A DNA stretch of 64,000 nucleotides, taken from positions 3,866,980 through 3,930,979 of the forward strand of contig CM056723.1 of the NCBI GenBank assembly GCA_029844215.1, given 5' to 3'. How positions within the stretch are numbered: the stretch's first letter is position 1; each line of letters begins with the position of its first letter. The notes under the pieces were generated by a model that was not told where the DNA came from, searched no databases, and saw only the letters and a list, made by a program, of their open reading frames with translations. The position numbers were made by a program, and so were the translations under genes. Below, piece after piece: positions 1 through 11,149 of this stretch. The DNA is from Przewalskia tangutica (taxonomy: Eukaryota; Streptophyta; Magnoliopsida; Solanales; Solanaceae).

Positions 1-631
1 CTTCAGCCCAAACGGCTCATCCGCCACCCCTATTTATAAGTCATATGGTTTAGGCACTTTTGCATGCACTTTTATGCTATAATTATGTGAGGGCTTTCAC
101 TGGTTTTTTTAATAACACTCATTTGCACATGTCTTGTTATGTGGGGATTGCTTGAGGATTAATCGGAGTTAAATGCCAAGGGAATGATAATTGCAAAAAA
201 AAAAAAACGAATGAGGCTGATTGAATCGAGAAAAATAAATATTTGAAGTTGTTGTATTATCGTGTAGGACATTTATTATAATTTTATTTCAAGGTTGTCA
301 TCCTAAAAAAAAACTCACTCTATGTAATGTTTAAGCCTATCCCAAGGAGGATATTTTGGTTTTTGGGCAGCTTTTGGCAAGAGTATACCACATAATTCAA
401 AATCAAGTGAGAGATTTGATCAACGAAAACGTCAGTTTAAGTCAAGAATTTATAATAATGTCATTTAACTTCATTATTCCTTTTCTGATTTGTACTTACC
501 CTACTACCATATAGTAGCATTCTTTTAGGATTTTCATGACGATGATATAATGATCCATTGTAACATTTGTTCATGTGTTGTGAATTTGTTAATTATTTTA
601 TATGTGAACCATGAAATTCATTCATTGAATT
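1..631. other. Non-genic left flank of Copia-A
   Basis: AT-rich sequence with short homopolymers and no convincing reading frame, splice structure or terminal repeat. It directly borders the left LTR of Copia-A. Copia-A's other end sits at the stop codon of the GILT-like gene, so this flank could hold the displaced 3' untranslated sequence of that gene. That is inference only, because the bases bordering the two LTRs do not form a target duplication. Confidence 0.5.
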
Positions 632-883
632 TGAAAGAATGTAAGAAATAATTTTTTGATTATTTTTATTAATGAAAGACATATATATATAAGTTACAAG
701 GAAGATTGTCTTTCTATTCTATATAGAAATCTCTATTCTATTTGAAGACTAACTTTACAATTATGGTAATATTACACTCTTAATTAAGGTACAAACATAA
801 GTCTAATATTTACCAAATACACAAGGAAAGGGGAAGGACCCCACACGGTACATGGGCCACACGTCTGGACCCAATGTTTAACA
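632..883 (-). repeat. Copia-A 3' LTR
   Basis: This matches 7669-7921 over its whole length, apart from scattered substitutions and two small divergent patches near 652-668 and 705-715. The pol stop codon (TAA) is formed by the first bases of this LTR on the minus strand, TGTTAA. Confidence 0.92.
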
Positions 884-2429
884 CACCCCCGCAGTCATAG
901 CGGGCGGTCTTCGTACGTTGAGACTATCTCTATAATCTTCAAAAAGGACTGAGGAAAGACTCTTTGTAAAGATGTCTGCAATTTGATATCTCGAAGGAAC
1001 ATGGCAGACGCGTACTTGTCCTTTTGCTACCTTTTCTCGAACAGAGTGAATATTCATCTTTATGTGTTTAGGACGCTGGTGCTGAACTGGATTACCAGAA
1101 AGGTAGATGACACTTATATTATCACAATACACCAAGGTAGCTTTCTCAATGGGACAATGAAGCTCTAAAAGAAGATTTCGTAACAGCGTGATTCGGAGAC
1201 CACGTTAGCTAACCTCGATACTTACCGGCTGCTTGAGCGTGAAGACGTAGATTGGCGCTGAGACCGTGAGACCAAGTTGTTACCCAAAACATACAATATC
1301 CAGGCGTGACCGTGCGGTGTTAGACAACCACCCCAATCAAGATCTCGTATAGGAGACGATGTAGACGTCGACGAAGGATACAAATGCAAACCATACTCAA
1401 GTGTTCCCTGAATGTACCTAAGAATGCGTTTGAGTGCATTCATATGCTCAACTCTGGGATCATGCATAAACAAACACACCTGCTGTACGACATATATAAT
1501 GTCTTGTCGCGTGAACGTCGAATCTTTGAAGGCGGCGCTGAAGCTACGATACCGGCCGGATCCTCATACGGAGAGCAGTGCGGCCCAACTTGGGTTTAGT
1601 ATCAACTGAAGTAGAAGTGGACTTACAGGATGACATCACAGCCCTCTCAATGATCTCTGCTGCATACTTTCTCTGTGATAAGAACAATCCACCTACATGA
1701 CGAGTTACAACAATCCCCAATGCTTTCGAATGGCCCAAGTCCTTCATGGCAAACTCAGAACTGAGCATTGTCATAATAGACTTGCGCAAAGTATCAGAAG
1801 AGGCAGTCAAGATAATATCATCAACATATAATAGAATATAAGCCATGGAAGATCCTCGACGATATACGAATAGTGAATTATCAGACCTGATGTGAGAAAA
1901 ATCCATAGTCGAAACAAAATCAGCAAACCTCTTATACCAAGCTCGTGGAGACTGCTTAAGCACATACAAGGACTTCTTCAATAGACAAACATGATTAGGA
2001 TATCTAGTATCCCTAAATCTCAAAGGTTGATGCATATACACTGTCTCCTGAAGATCACCATGTATGAAAGCATTCTTCACATCTAGCTGATGAATAGGCC
2101 ATGATTTCGAAAGAGCCAAACTGAGCACATTACGAATGGTATCCGGCTTGACCATTGGGCTAAATGTCTCACCACAATCTACACCAACCTGCTGAGTCTT
2201 ACCATCACCTACAAGTCTAGCCTTATGCCTTGCAAATGAACCATCAGAATTTTCCTTAAGAATAAAAATCCACATAGACCGAATAATATTAACATCAGAT
2301 GGACGGGGTACCAACTCCCACGTCTTATTATCAATAAAAGCATTATATTCCTCGGTCATGGCAATTTTCCAATTAAGGTCATTTAAAGCAAACACATAAT
2401 TACGGGGTAATAGAGATTTAAGAACATTT
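884..2429 (-). pseudogene. Copia-A reverse transcriptase and RNase H (broken)
   Basis: The minus strand reads from about 2429 toward 880. RT is recognisable from the NIIRSMWIF, HKARLVGDGKTQQ, QLDVKNAF and LLYVDDIILTASS motifs; the YVDD is the catalytic aspartate pair. RNase H follows with NALKRILRYIQGTLEYGLHLYPS and ends with the conserved Copia tail KHIKMNIHSVREKVA...QIADIFTKSL. Frame changes occur around 1545 and between 1135 and 1222, and the D-x-D part of RNase H is corrupted. It is a relic that cannot encode a continuous enzyme. The upstream end is interrupted by a SINE. Confidence 0.88.
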
Positions 2430-2648
2430 TTTTTGTTGACGAAGGAACCCGCAGCCGCTACTCTTTCGAGTGCGCACAGGGTAAACCCCGGACTGACGCA
2501 GTAGCCTGCAAACCACGTCAGCCAGGTAAACCACACTTGGCAAGCCATGTGTGACAGGCTCAACCAAGAAGGTTTATGCAGGGGATCGAACTCGTGACCT
2601 TGCGGTCCCGCGCTCTACTGCTACACCAACCTGGCTACCCTTGCGGGT
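2430..2648 (-). mobile_element. tRNA-derived SINE inserted in Copia-A RT
   Basis: It is flanked by a perfect 17-bp target duplication, GAGATTTAAGAACATTT (2413-2429 and 2649-2665). Read on the minus strand it begins near GGGTAGCCAGGTTGGTGTAGC (A-box region), has a B-box-like GAGTTCGATCC, and ends in a short A-rich tail. The same family occurs at 11150-11349 and 50171-50376. The SINE is read in frame with the RT remnant downstream of it. Confidence 0.9.
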
Positions 2649-2665
2649 GAGATTTAAGAACATTT

Positions 2666-3776
2666 GAATTTAAATTGAAATGTTTTTTTTAATTTAAAAA
2701 CACTCATTTGACTACGGGTGACTATACCATGACTCTGGGCTGAATTAGGTGAATTTTGGAAATTTTCTAAATATCCGAAGATTGCGCCGAAATACTGTAA
2801 GATCTGCAGGGCTCGCAGGAGTTTTGGCGCCGCGACGCCCTTATGCAGGGTCGCGGCACTAAGGGCGGGTTTTGGGGAACCTTCGTATTTTCTGGCAAAC
2901 CTGAAAAATGTCGGAGAACATAGGGGGAGATAGCATCATCCAAAAAATCATAGGAACTAGACACGGGTTTTTCTACTTTAGAGAAGTGAAATTGGAATTC
3001 ATCAAAGAGAACACGATGACTAATGATGATTCGTTTAGAGGACAAATCAAAACATTTATAATCACGATGATTTAACGGAAAACCACAAATACACAAAGAG
3101 TAGAAAGTGCCTGAAGTTTGTTGATTGTAGTGGATGGAAACAGCGGATAACATAAGCATCCGAAGACCCTAAGATGAGTGTATGACGGAGTCTTATTGTA
3201 TAACACTTTTAGAGGGGATGAATATGTCAACCCTTTAGAGGGAAGAATATTTAGGAGATCAGTAGTCATTTGTAGTGCATGATGCCAAAAGAATGAAGGA
3301 ACGGAAGAATGAACCAATAAAGTGCGGATAATATTATTAATGGTACGGATTTTTCGCTCAGCTTTCTCATTTTGTGATGACGTATGAGGACAAGAAAAAT
3401 AAAAATTTATCCCATTTTGAGCACAAAACTCCCTAAATTCTCCATTATCATATTCTTTGTCATTATCACATTGAATGTTTTTTATTTTCCGTTCGAATTG
3501 CGTTCTTATGAAGACTCTAAATTTTATGAAGATGAAAAAAACGTGAGATTTTTTCGCAATTGAAAACGTCCATAAATATTTAGTATAGTCATCTAAGAAT
3601 AGAACATAATAACGATGACCCATAGAACTGAGAATCAGAGATGTCCATAAATCACTATGAATAATTTCAAATGGCATAGAAGTATTCGAATTTGAAACAA
3701 ATGGTAATTTAATAATCTTTTCCAAAGCGCAGGATTGACAAATTTGAGTACTACGCGTACCCTTACAAGAAATTAA
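2666..3776 (-). pseudogene. Copia-A integrase and linker (broken)
   Basis: The integrase core is readable on the minus strand from about 3770 to 3080: a zinc-finger tail ending CQSCALEK in spirit (here QICQSCALEKIIKLPF), then HSDLWTS, FLDDYTKYLWTF, IQCDNDKEYDNGEF and SCPHTSSQNEKAERKIRTINNIIRTLL. This gives the D, D and E of the DDE triad. The stretch 2767-3159 continues into the C-terminal region (RDYKCFDLSSKRIIISHRVLFDE) and a linker that contains a GC-rich trident repeat at 2826-2875. A frame change at about 3100 separates the two parts. Confidence 0.85.
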
Positions 3777-4674
3777 CTTATGTCTATCTTAAAAAGATAA
3801 AATAGACTACCCTGGATGACCTAGACGAGTATGCCACAAGGAAGGAGCAAGAGATGCAAAGGGGATGACATAGCTTGACGCGAGACGCTTGGACTTGGTG
3901 TGATTGGATATAGGTCCCCCCACTGTTACACCTCATGAGATGACTCCCCGTCTTGAAATCTTTTACAGAAAATTCAAATGGATCAAAATTAATAGAAACT
4001 CAGTTATCAGTTGTGAATTTACGAACATATACTAAATTTTTAATTAATTTTGGGGCATGAAGGGTATTTTTCAGGACAAGTGGTGGATGAGGAGGGGACA
4101 AAGTTTTATGACCATAACCCTTAATTGGAATATATTTGTCATTACCAACAGTTATACCACGATTAGTGCTCAAATTGGAATAAGACGAGAGAGTATCTTG
4201 ATCGGATGTCATGTAGGTAGTGGCGCCGGTGTCCATGTACCAATTAGGGTCCGGTTGAGTCAAGCCAAGTGTATGCATCGTTGCTTCAATGTCGGTCAGT
4301 GTATGTCCCACTGCGTGGTGAGCCTGATGGGGGCGAGGTCCAAGTATACTAGATCACGAGGCGCCATACGCTGACCAACTGGCAGAAGTGCGGGAGTGGG
4401 AGAAATCGGGCGGCGAGTATCTCCGCGGATATTGAGGCGTCGCAGTCGTAAGGTGGAGCCGCAGCCGACGGTCAGTAAGCCTGACCGCGAGGTGCCGACC
4501 CATCGCCATCGCCCGGGCCCCCTGTGGGCTCCACGATCGCCGTTGTCGCTGCTTGTCGGTTATTGCGCACGATTCTTGCCATTATTCTTCTTATTCTGGC
4601 CTTTCTTACCACCTCCGTTGTTGTGACTTTGGGTCACGGTGGCTGGATTGAAAGGAGAAAAATTGGAAGCAGTC
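3777..4674 (-). pseudogene. Copia-A protease and Gag C-terminus (broken)
   Basis: The minus strand carries an aspartic protease with the active-site core YMDTGATTYMTS (about 4230), followed by ITVGNDKYIPIKGYG and HAPKLIKNLVYVRKF, the typical end of the Copia protease. Upstream, 4312-4674 reads as a basic, Asn/Gly/Lys-rich Gag tail (GGGKKGQNKKNNGKN) with an in-frame stop. The pre-integrase segment between about 3777 and 4000 is short and frameshifted. Gag is split here by the solo LTR starting at 4680. Confidence 0.8.
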
Positions 4675-4679
4675 ACCAT

Positions 4680-6806
4680 TGTTGATAGTCAGTTTTGATC
4701 AGTTTTTCGTATATTTGTTGCAATTTTAAGTATTTTAGGACACCGCATTTTAATCATTATTTTTGCATTTTTTTTACCTAATATTCTATGTTTTATTTTT
4801 TCACAGAATGACATCGCATCTTTTATTTAAAATTAAGCATTATATTTTTGTCAATATTTTTATCGGCACTTTTATTTTAATAATTTTGCATCTCTTTAAA
4901 TAATTAATTGACATCCTGTTTTTACTTTTAATTAGGCATTAAACATTTTCTTATATATTGTATTTTATTATTATTACATCGGCATTTTCATTTTAATAAG
5001 TTTACATCTCTTTAAATAATTTTCTTTTAAATAATTAACTCATTTTGTATTTTAGTCAAACCAGTCCAATCCGAGACACAATCCGAATCAGTCCAATCCA
5101 ACATCTTTTAATTTTATCCAAACACCTTTCATTTTTTTCCTCCCAAAACCTAAACCCTAAAAATCCCTTATAAAAGAGACCACTTCTCCCCGTTCTAAAA
5201 ACATTCTGTCGCACCCCTTCATTTCCATACACTCCCTTCTTTTATATTTTAAACACCCTCTCCTCCATTTTCATAAAGCACAACCGCACTTCACAATAAT
5301 ATACCCTCATTTCATCTTCCTCTCTCTCACCTTTTATCATCTCCCACAATCCCATTACACATAGAACACATCAGCCGCATACCATATATTTCAACTCTCC
5401 AGTTTTCACTCATCTTCTCCAACACTCCCTCACCCATCGCTTCGCCACTGCACACACAACACGCGCGATCGCGCGAACCATCGCATCGTCACCGGCGAAC
5501 CTTACCCCTGCTCACTGTCTCCTCCTCACTCCCTTCACGCCACCGAAACAACTCCAACACCACTGTCCCACCGTCGATCACGGTTACTGCGAGCCATCTG
5601 CGCTTATTGAAGCCGATCATCGCGGCGTCGCTCCGGTATTCTTACCGTCGAAGTGACGCCGCCCATTTCCCCGTTTGTTCGGTTTATATCTTGTTTGGTA
5701 TGTTGTTGGTTGTGGACTGATTTCTCCTTTTTTCGGGTAACTGGCCGGAGTCTTTAAACTCCTGCGACCTCCATTGCTTTGTATTTTATATATAACTGTT
5801 GTGTATTTGTTTGGTGGACTGATTTTTAGAGTTTTGGTATCAGGCCGGAGTTTGCAAAATTCGACGAAATCCGTTGGTTTATATTCTGGCCTGATTACTG
5901 CGTTCAGTTTGTGGTTTAATTTGATATGATTATTAAGAACTGACCGGAGTTTTAAGACTCCAACGATGTTTCGAAAGTTCTGGCGAACTATGTCGTTGTT
6001 TACTTCCACTGTTCTGGTGAACTTTTGTTGTATTCCGGCTGTTTGTCGACTGATATTTCCGATGAACAATACTATTTTTGGCGACTATTTCCAGTGATGT
6101 TATGAGATATTCCTGCGTGTTTGTTGTGTTGTTATTGTTGTTCTTCAGTCACTGTTTGGACTGTTTTTTGACGATTCTACCCTTTTCCTTTTATTAAACT
6201 GATATTTGAACAAGATACCACATTGTTGGCCAATGAAGGAATCTCCGTCTGGTTTCCAAGGCCTCCCAGGTATAAAAGACATATTTTATTTTTTGTTTAT
6301 TATTTTAAAATTATTTATTCTATTACTAACATTTTTACTACCTGTTTATACAGGTACCCGGAGATCTTGTGCAGAATGCCTAAAAAGGCTAAAGATGTCC
6401 CGGGATTTTATTTTACGTCGTTGTATTTAATTTTAGTTTTATCATTCTGTATTTCATTTTATTTTAATTATAAATTATGAAAATGCTTAGAATATGTAGA
6501 ATAAAAAGCCAAGATATAATTAACCTAGGTTTGATCGGATAACCGCAAGTTAGCAGATCTTAAAGGATGTCTAACTCCTTCCCTTTAGTATAATAAAGAA
6601 CCCTGATTCAGAATCTCATTAATTTCGCAGACCATTAAATGAAGATCAATTGCAGTATTTTTATTGCAATAGTTCAAGTGTCCTAATTCACTTAACTAAT
6701 TAGGTGACGACTCGTCAAAACAAACATTTTGCTCCATCTAGGGAACCACGCAAAAGAGCAACATTGTGGATACCGTTCTGACCTCGAGGTCAAAACGGGC
6801 GCGACA
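4680..6806 (+). mobile_element. Solo LTR (Ty3/gypsy-like) inserted in Copia-A gag
   Basis: A 2127-bp block running from TGTTGATAG to GGGCGCGACA, flanked by a perfect 5-bp duplication ACCAT (4675-4679 and 6807-6811). It holds no retroelement genes. A TATA-like box TATAAAAG at 5169-5176 precedes a pyrimidine-rich leader, which supports plus orientation. The 3' part has a processed-repeat feel (GGATGTCTAACTCC... then GTGACGACTC) that I associate with large plant gypsy LTRs of the Tat/Athila side; that class call is tentative. Solo LTRs arise by recombination between the two LTRs of a full element. Confidence 0.85.
5169..5176 (+). promoter_or_regulatory. TATA box of the solo LTR
   Basis: TATAAAAG follows CCCTAAAAATCCCT and precedes a C/T-rich stretch in which transcription would start. 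It is inferred as the LTR promoter from position and sequence only. Confidence 0.5.
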
Positions 6807-7482
6807 ACCATACCGACATGACTATTCCCAATCGCTGCTTTCTTAGCCAAGCCAACTTCTTCCAATGTAAGCATGGAACGGACCTGATAGAACTCTGGCA
6901 AGCGCGCTACTGTCGAATAAGCAAGAACACCATTATAGGCCTCTAACAGGCCTGCAACCATCTGAAGAACCAGACGACTGTTAAAAACAGGAGAACCCAC
7001 GTTGCGAAGTTGATCCGCCAAGTCCTTGAGGCGTTGGCAATAAGAAGAGACGTTGGGAAAATTTGTCATAGCCACTTGCGAAAATTCCTGCTCAAGAATA
7101 ACAATTCTAGAATGAATGTTATCTTGAAATATGTGACGCAAACGGTTCCACGCCGTCATAGCTGTAGAGTTGGGTTCCATAATCGTCTGTAAGAGATCCA
7201 AGGAGATAGTGACATAAATCCACGAAGAATCTTGGAATCAAGCATGTCCCATAATTCTCGGTCTGCTTCTTGAGTGAGCACATGAGATATAGACGCCTTA
7301 TCACCCTCATTTGAAGAAGGAGGAGGGATGATGCGGTGAAGAACTTTATGTGGTTTAGCATGAATCTTGAATAATTTCGTCCATGTCCCATATTGAACGT
7401 TTTCTAGGTCAAGAACGATAGGAAGAACGCTCTTGATATTAGAAACTGTGAGGGCATGGTGAAAAGTGTTCTTATTAGCCAT
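6807..7482 (-). pseudogene. Copia-A gag N-terminal part (broken)
   Basis: The start codon at 7480-7482 opens MANKNTFHHALTVSNIK, matching the family start seen in Copia-D and Copia-G (FHPALTV / YHPALTVSNIK). The Gag core follows: VQYGTWTKLFKIHAKPHKVLHRI, then after a frame change near 7210, TAWNRLRHIFQDNIHSR and CQRLKDLADQLRNVGSPV. The reading frame is lost about 40 codons before the solo LTR boundary at 6806. The product would be the capsid-forming Gag protein. Confidence 0.85.
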
Positions 7483-7654
7483 AGGGAATAGAACAACAAG
7501 ATTCAGAGAAGAGAATTTGTGAGAAATGTTTTGGAAGAGAAGAAACTCGGGTTTTGTGAAAGAAGAAACACACAAAAAAATCGAGAATTTTAAGGCAAAA
7601 TTTCGAGAAAGAAGAAGAAATTTTGAGGAGCGAAAGCAGGGTAAAGAGAACTTA

Positions 7655-7668
7655 GACTCTTGATACCA
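7655..7668 (-). other. Copia-A primer-binding site
   Basis: TGGTATCAAGAGTC on the minus strand lies immediately inside the 5' LTR. It is complementary to the 3' end of the initiator-Met tRNA, apart from mismatches in the second half. Confidence 0.8.
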
Positions 7669-7921
7669 TGAAAGAATGTAAGAAATAATCCCTTCCTTAT
7701 TCTTATTAATGAAAGACATATATATACAAGTTACAAGGAAGATCTTCGATCCTATTCTACCTAGAAATCTTTATTCTATTTGAAGACTAACTTTACAATT
7801 ATGGTAATATTATACTCCTAATTAAGGTACAAATTTAAGTCTAATATTTACCAAATACACAAGAAAAGGGGAAGGGCCCCACACGGTACATGGGCCACAC
7901 GGCTGGACCCACTGTTTAACA
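7669..7921 (-). repeat. Copia-A 5' LTR, abutting the GILT-like gene
   Basis: This is the partner of 632-883. On the minus strand, which is also the transcribed strand of the neighbouring gene, it contains AGAATAAAGATT, a polyadenylation-signal-like AATAAA, and a TATATATAT stretch. Transcripts of the GILT-like gene would run straight into it three bases after the stop codon. Confidence 0.92.
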
Positions 7922-7924
7922 AGC

Positions 7925-10294
7925 TTATTTTACAATCGATCGTCTGTCTCTCAATCCTTTCCTACCGTTGTGAATAACATTGACAGATGCATTGCAAGCT
8001 GAGAATGCATCGCTTCCTTTATAAGCTTTATAAATGTAGCTTATGAAGTTTTCATAGTCCTGCAACAATGAAACAAGCATACTCTACATTAGCATTGTGC
8101 AGAAATTGTCGGGTTAAACCGTTAAACTGGTCTAAAAGTAATATTGTCCGCTTTGGACCAAACACGTTTTACTCTAAAATGCCTCACACAGCTACATTTT
8201 ATATGTATTTTTTTTCCTATTCGGTTGTTAATATGAGACTTTGATCATACTGTCAATAGTAATTTCCAATTACAGATGAAAATTGAATGTCCAAAGATGT
8301 GAAATATGGAGCAAAATTAACTGACTTGATAAAGTGGTTGGCCATCAACAACAACCCATGGCACATATGTCTGAGGAGGTTGAAGGGCTTGTGTCTGAGC
8401 AGCATAAAGGAGTTCGAGCTGCAGATAACGTTACATAACATGTTCAATCTCGGAACATAAAGACTAATCTCACAAATTGTAAAACATCATACCAAATGAA
8501 TACTAGCTCAGATAAAAAATACTAACAGAGAAATAACACCAAGAAATGATCACTAACACAAAAAGAAATTAAAAGAAGCAGAACAGAAAATATGAGCTTT
8601 CAATCAACAGAGAAAGCTAACCTCTTTCCCATGCGCACTTTCATAGCAACTAGTAACAGGTTTTGCTTCTAAACTCAGCTTTTCCAAACATGTTTTCCAC
8701 TGTGGATACTTCCTTCTGTAGACAAAACTTTCCAATACCACATTTTCCACACAGTTAATGAAAGGGAAGTGCTCACTCTGCATCACATATTTAATTCAAG
8801 TGGAATCAGAATTTAGCATTAGACTGTCAAATGGACCTGAATATATAGAGAAAATCCTCATAACTATTTCCTATAACGAATTAACTCAACTGATTTTGGG
8901 ATTGAGGCATAATTTATTGATCACGAGACTAAAATTTCTGTCATTTATCAGACCTAGGTACTATTAGCACATAAATAGAGTTCTTGTACACTCGTACTTA
9001 ATTGTGTAAAAGAGTCCTTGTTGTAGTTGTACTTGTCCTTGATGGACTCAACTTTGTACTATTGTTCCCTATATAAAGAAGGCTCACGTAAACAGCCAAA
9101 GTAATGCAGAATATAACTTTACACAGGTACCATACTTGTAGTATCTCTTTAAATAATCAAACTGTGATTATCTAAACTTTAGCCTTGAAGGTACAACTAT
9201 CCATAACTGACATGACAACTTTTGATAGCAAGTAGCAACTTACCGAATCTGGCCACACATCTATTGCACAAGCATGTACAGTGTTTAACAAACATTCGAG
9301 TTTTCCATGCTGCAACAGAATGGGCAAAAAAATTTGTCAAGCTCTATACGTGCATAATTATGTGCTTATACGTACTTCTACAAAATGTAATCAAGCTCAA
9401 AAATCATGTTGATGGAGAAAATCACATGAACGAAGTGCGTGAAATAAATGAAGACTTTTGACACACATAAGCTAAATATATGCAAAGTAGCAAATTTGCC
9501 CTTATTACCAATAATTGTATGAACAGTGGTCTCGGAAACAATCGCTCTACCTATCAAGGTGGAGGTAAGTCCTGTGTACATTCTACCATCTTCAGACCCC
9601 ACATTGTGGGATATGTTGTTGTTGTTGTATGAACAGTGGTGAGAGTACTTGAGTTCAACATATTTTTTCATTGTGTTCCCTCTCTTATTAAGATAAACAA
9701 AGAATGATCTTCTATAAATCAAGTGATTCCAAACAAGTTATGTGAAAGATTGTGATGCTTATGTTAAATAATCTAGAGAAAGGTGATTCATTTTAAACTA
9801 ATTGAAAAGGAAAGTCTGTTACTACATAAAATGGAAGAGGAAGTAGGAAAAATATACCTTGGACCTTAAGATGCATGGAGACATGGCCCATATAGATATT
9901 TCTAGCAGTGTTAATTAAACACATCCGTACACGAAATTAGCAAATAAGTTTAATTGAAAACAATCTGAAAATTTTAAGGATAGACAAAAAAAGGAGATAA
10001 GATATGCATGAAGTCATAGACCTGGCAATAGATGGTTCCGTTAAAAACATCGGCGTTGCCATATGGAAAAAGCTTGAGATCAGTAACATGAATGAGTCCA
10101 CTGTCGAAAAGTTTACGCAGATGCTCCACTATGAATTTGGCGGAGCTCGGGCACAGTGTCTCGTAGTAAATGTCTAATTTGACCTTCTCTACTTCACCAG
10201 AAACTCCACATGCACAACTCTCATAACAATTAGTAGCACTTAACAAAGCCACTAGAATTACCAAAACTTGACGACCCTCAATTGCCCTTCCCAT
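7925..10294 (-). CDS. GILT-family thiol reductase-like protein, five exons
   Basis: Exons by GT-AG sites and unbroken phase-0 joins are 10022-10294, 9244-9309, 8622-8777, 8326-8418 and 7925-8059, giving 240 residues. The N-terminus has a hydrophobic signal peptide (QVLVILVALLSATNC), so a secreted or vacuolar/lysosomal route is expected. The family signature CQHGxxECxxNxxxxC is complete as CQHGKLECLLNTVHAC across the exon 1/2 junction, and the C-terminal half (FPFINCVE, YPQWKTC, YVPWVVVDGQPLY, DYENFISYI) is typical of plant GILT proteins. GILT enzymes reduce disulfides at acidic pH using a CxxC motif. Here the motif reads LCPSS (about residues 47-51), so the second cysteine is missing and classical reductase activity is doubtful. 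No stops or frame breaks are seen. Intron 1 contains a SINE fragment. The start is chosen because it opens the signal peptide. Confidence 0.9.
9531..9624 (+). mobile_element. SINE 3' tail fragment in GILT intron 1
   Basis: It is flanked by a perfect 16-bp duplication, TTGTATGAACAGTGGT (9515-9530 and 9625-9640). The insert reads CTCGGAAACA...GTGTACATTCTACC...CAGACCCCACATTGTGGG and ends in TTGTTGTTG. This tail closely resembles the 3' end of the LINE at 35995-37915, as expected when a SINE borrows a LINE's 3' recognition sequence. Only the 3' part is present, so it was 5'-truncated on insertion. Confidence 0.85.
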
Positions 10295-10536
10295 GCTGTG
10301 GATTTTTCTCTCGAGGCTTATATGGGGAAAAATGATTCTGAAGGGATAAAATTAAAGGTTATGATTCATGAAGTGTAGAATTTAAAAGGAAACAGACTAG
10401 TGCATACGAATGCTTGTAGCTAGTGACATGTTCTTTGTAAATTTAGTGCCGAATTCGCTATAAAATTATTGAAAGCAACCTTATCAGCCAAGTTGAGTGC
10501 TTCAGTTGACATCTAGCATAGGGCAGTGAAGGCTCA

Positions 10537-10542
10537 TTTATA
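10537..10542 (-). promoter_or_regulatory. Candidate TATA box of the GILT-like gene
   Basis: The minus strand reads TATAAATGAGCC about 245 bp upstream of the start codon, implying a 5' leader of about 200 bases. A second TATA-like CATATAAGCC lies about 25 bp from the ATG, which is too close to serve a normal leader. Position-based inference. Confidence 0.4.
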
Positions 10543-10599
10543 GACAGCGAGTTATGAATTGGTTAAATGCCTTTAAAGTTTTTATGTACCCTTTAAAAA

Positions 10600-11135
10600 T
10601 AGTACTTATTAGTCTTAATAATAAGAATATTCATCTCAATTATTTTTTATCTCTATTTAAACATCACACTTGATAATTTTTTTTATCACTTTGTAATAAT
10701 TAAAACTATGAGGATATATTTGAAAAAATAATGTAACAATTGACTTTTTATTGTTATATTTTAAAACAAATTCAGTTAGTTAAAATGATCCAGATTTAAA
10801 ATCAAACATAGTAAATTCGAACCATGAAGAAACAAGGCATTCGATCGCATAATACAATAAATTTAAATTATATATACACATTAATATTTAATATTAATAT
10901 AACAAAAATTTACACTATTGATTATTAACCTCACTTAAGCTATCGAGCATCAGCAAAACACAAGTGGTGTGCAAGCAAGAAATTCAAATTTTTACTCATA
11001 TATATGATGTTTCTCTTGCCGTTCACTTCAAGCAAAGTATAGATAAAATTCAAAATCACATCACCACGTCATGTTTTAAGACGAGGAATAATGTTGGGAC
11101 ATTTGTTAGATTCATCCCCCCAATTAGTATAGTCT
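10600..11135. other. Non-genic AT-rich spacer upstream of GILT-like gene
   Basis: No open frame, tRNA or terminal repeat is recognised. It consists of AT-rich unique-looking sequence with short runs. Confidence 0.5.
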
Positions 11136-11149
11136 AATGTAGTATATTA

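Larger units (their letters stand above)
632..7921 (-). mobile_element. Copia-A: Ty1/copia LTR retrotransposon, decayed, with nested insertions
   Basis: LTRs of about 252 bp lie at 632-883 and 7669-7921. On the coding (minus) strand they start TGTTAAACA and end CTTTCA. A primer-binding site, TGGTATCAAGAGTC (initiator-Met tRNA type), adjoins the right LTR at 7655-7668. A polypurine tract (CTGCGGGGGTG on the minus strand) adjoins the left LTR at 884-894. Gag, protease, integrase, RT and RNase H pieces appear in Copia order on the minus strand but are broken by frameshifts, stops, a SINE and a solo LTR. By eye I count about 22 LTR differences, so the copy is not recent. The 5-bp flanks (gaatt left, agctt right) do not match. 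Protein ends such as RRPPAMTAGVC show kinship with Copia-D and Copia-G. Confidence 0.93.

Noticed and set aside
5617..6069. 150-codon minus-strand frame in the 4680-6806 block
   Set aside because: It lies antisense to the inferred leader of a solo LTR and shows no family similarity.
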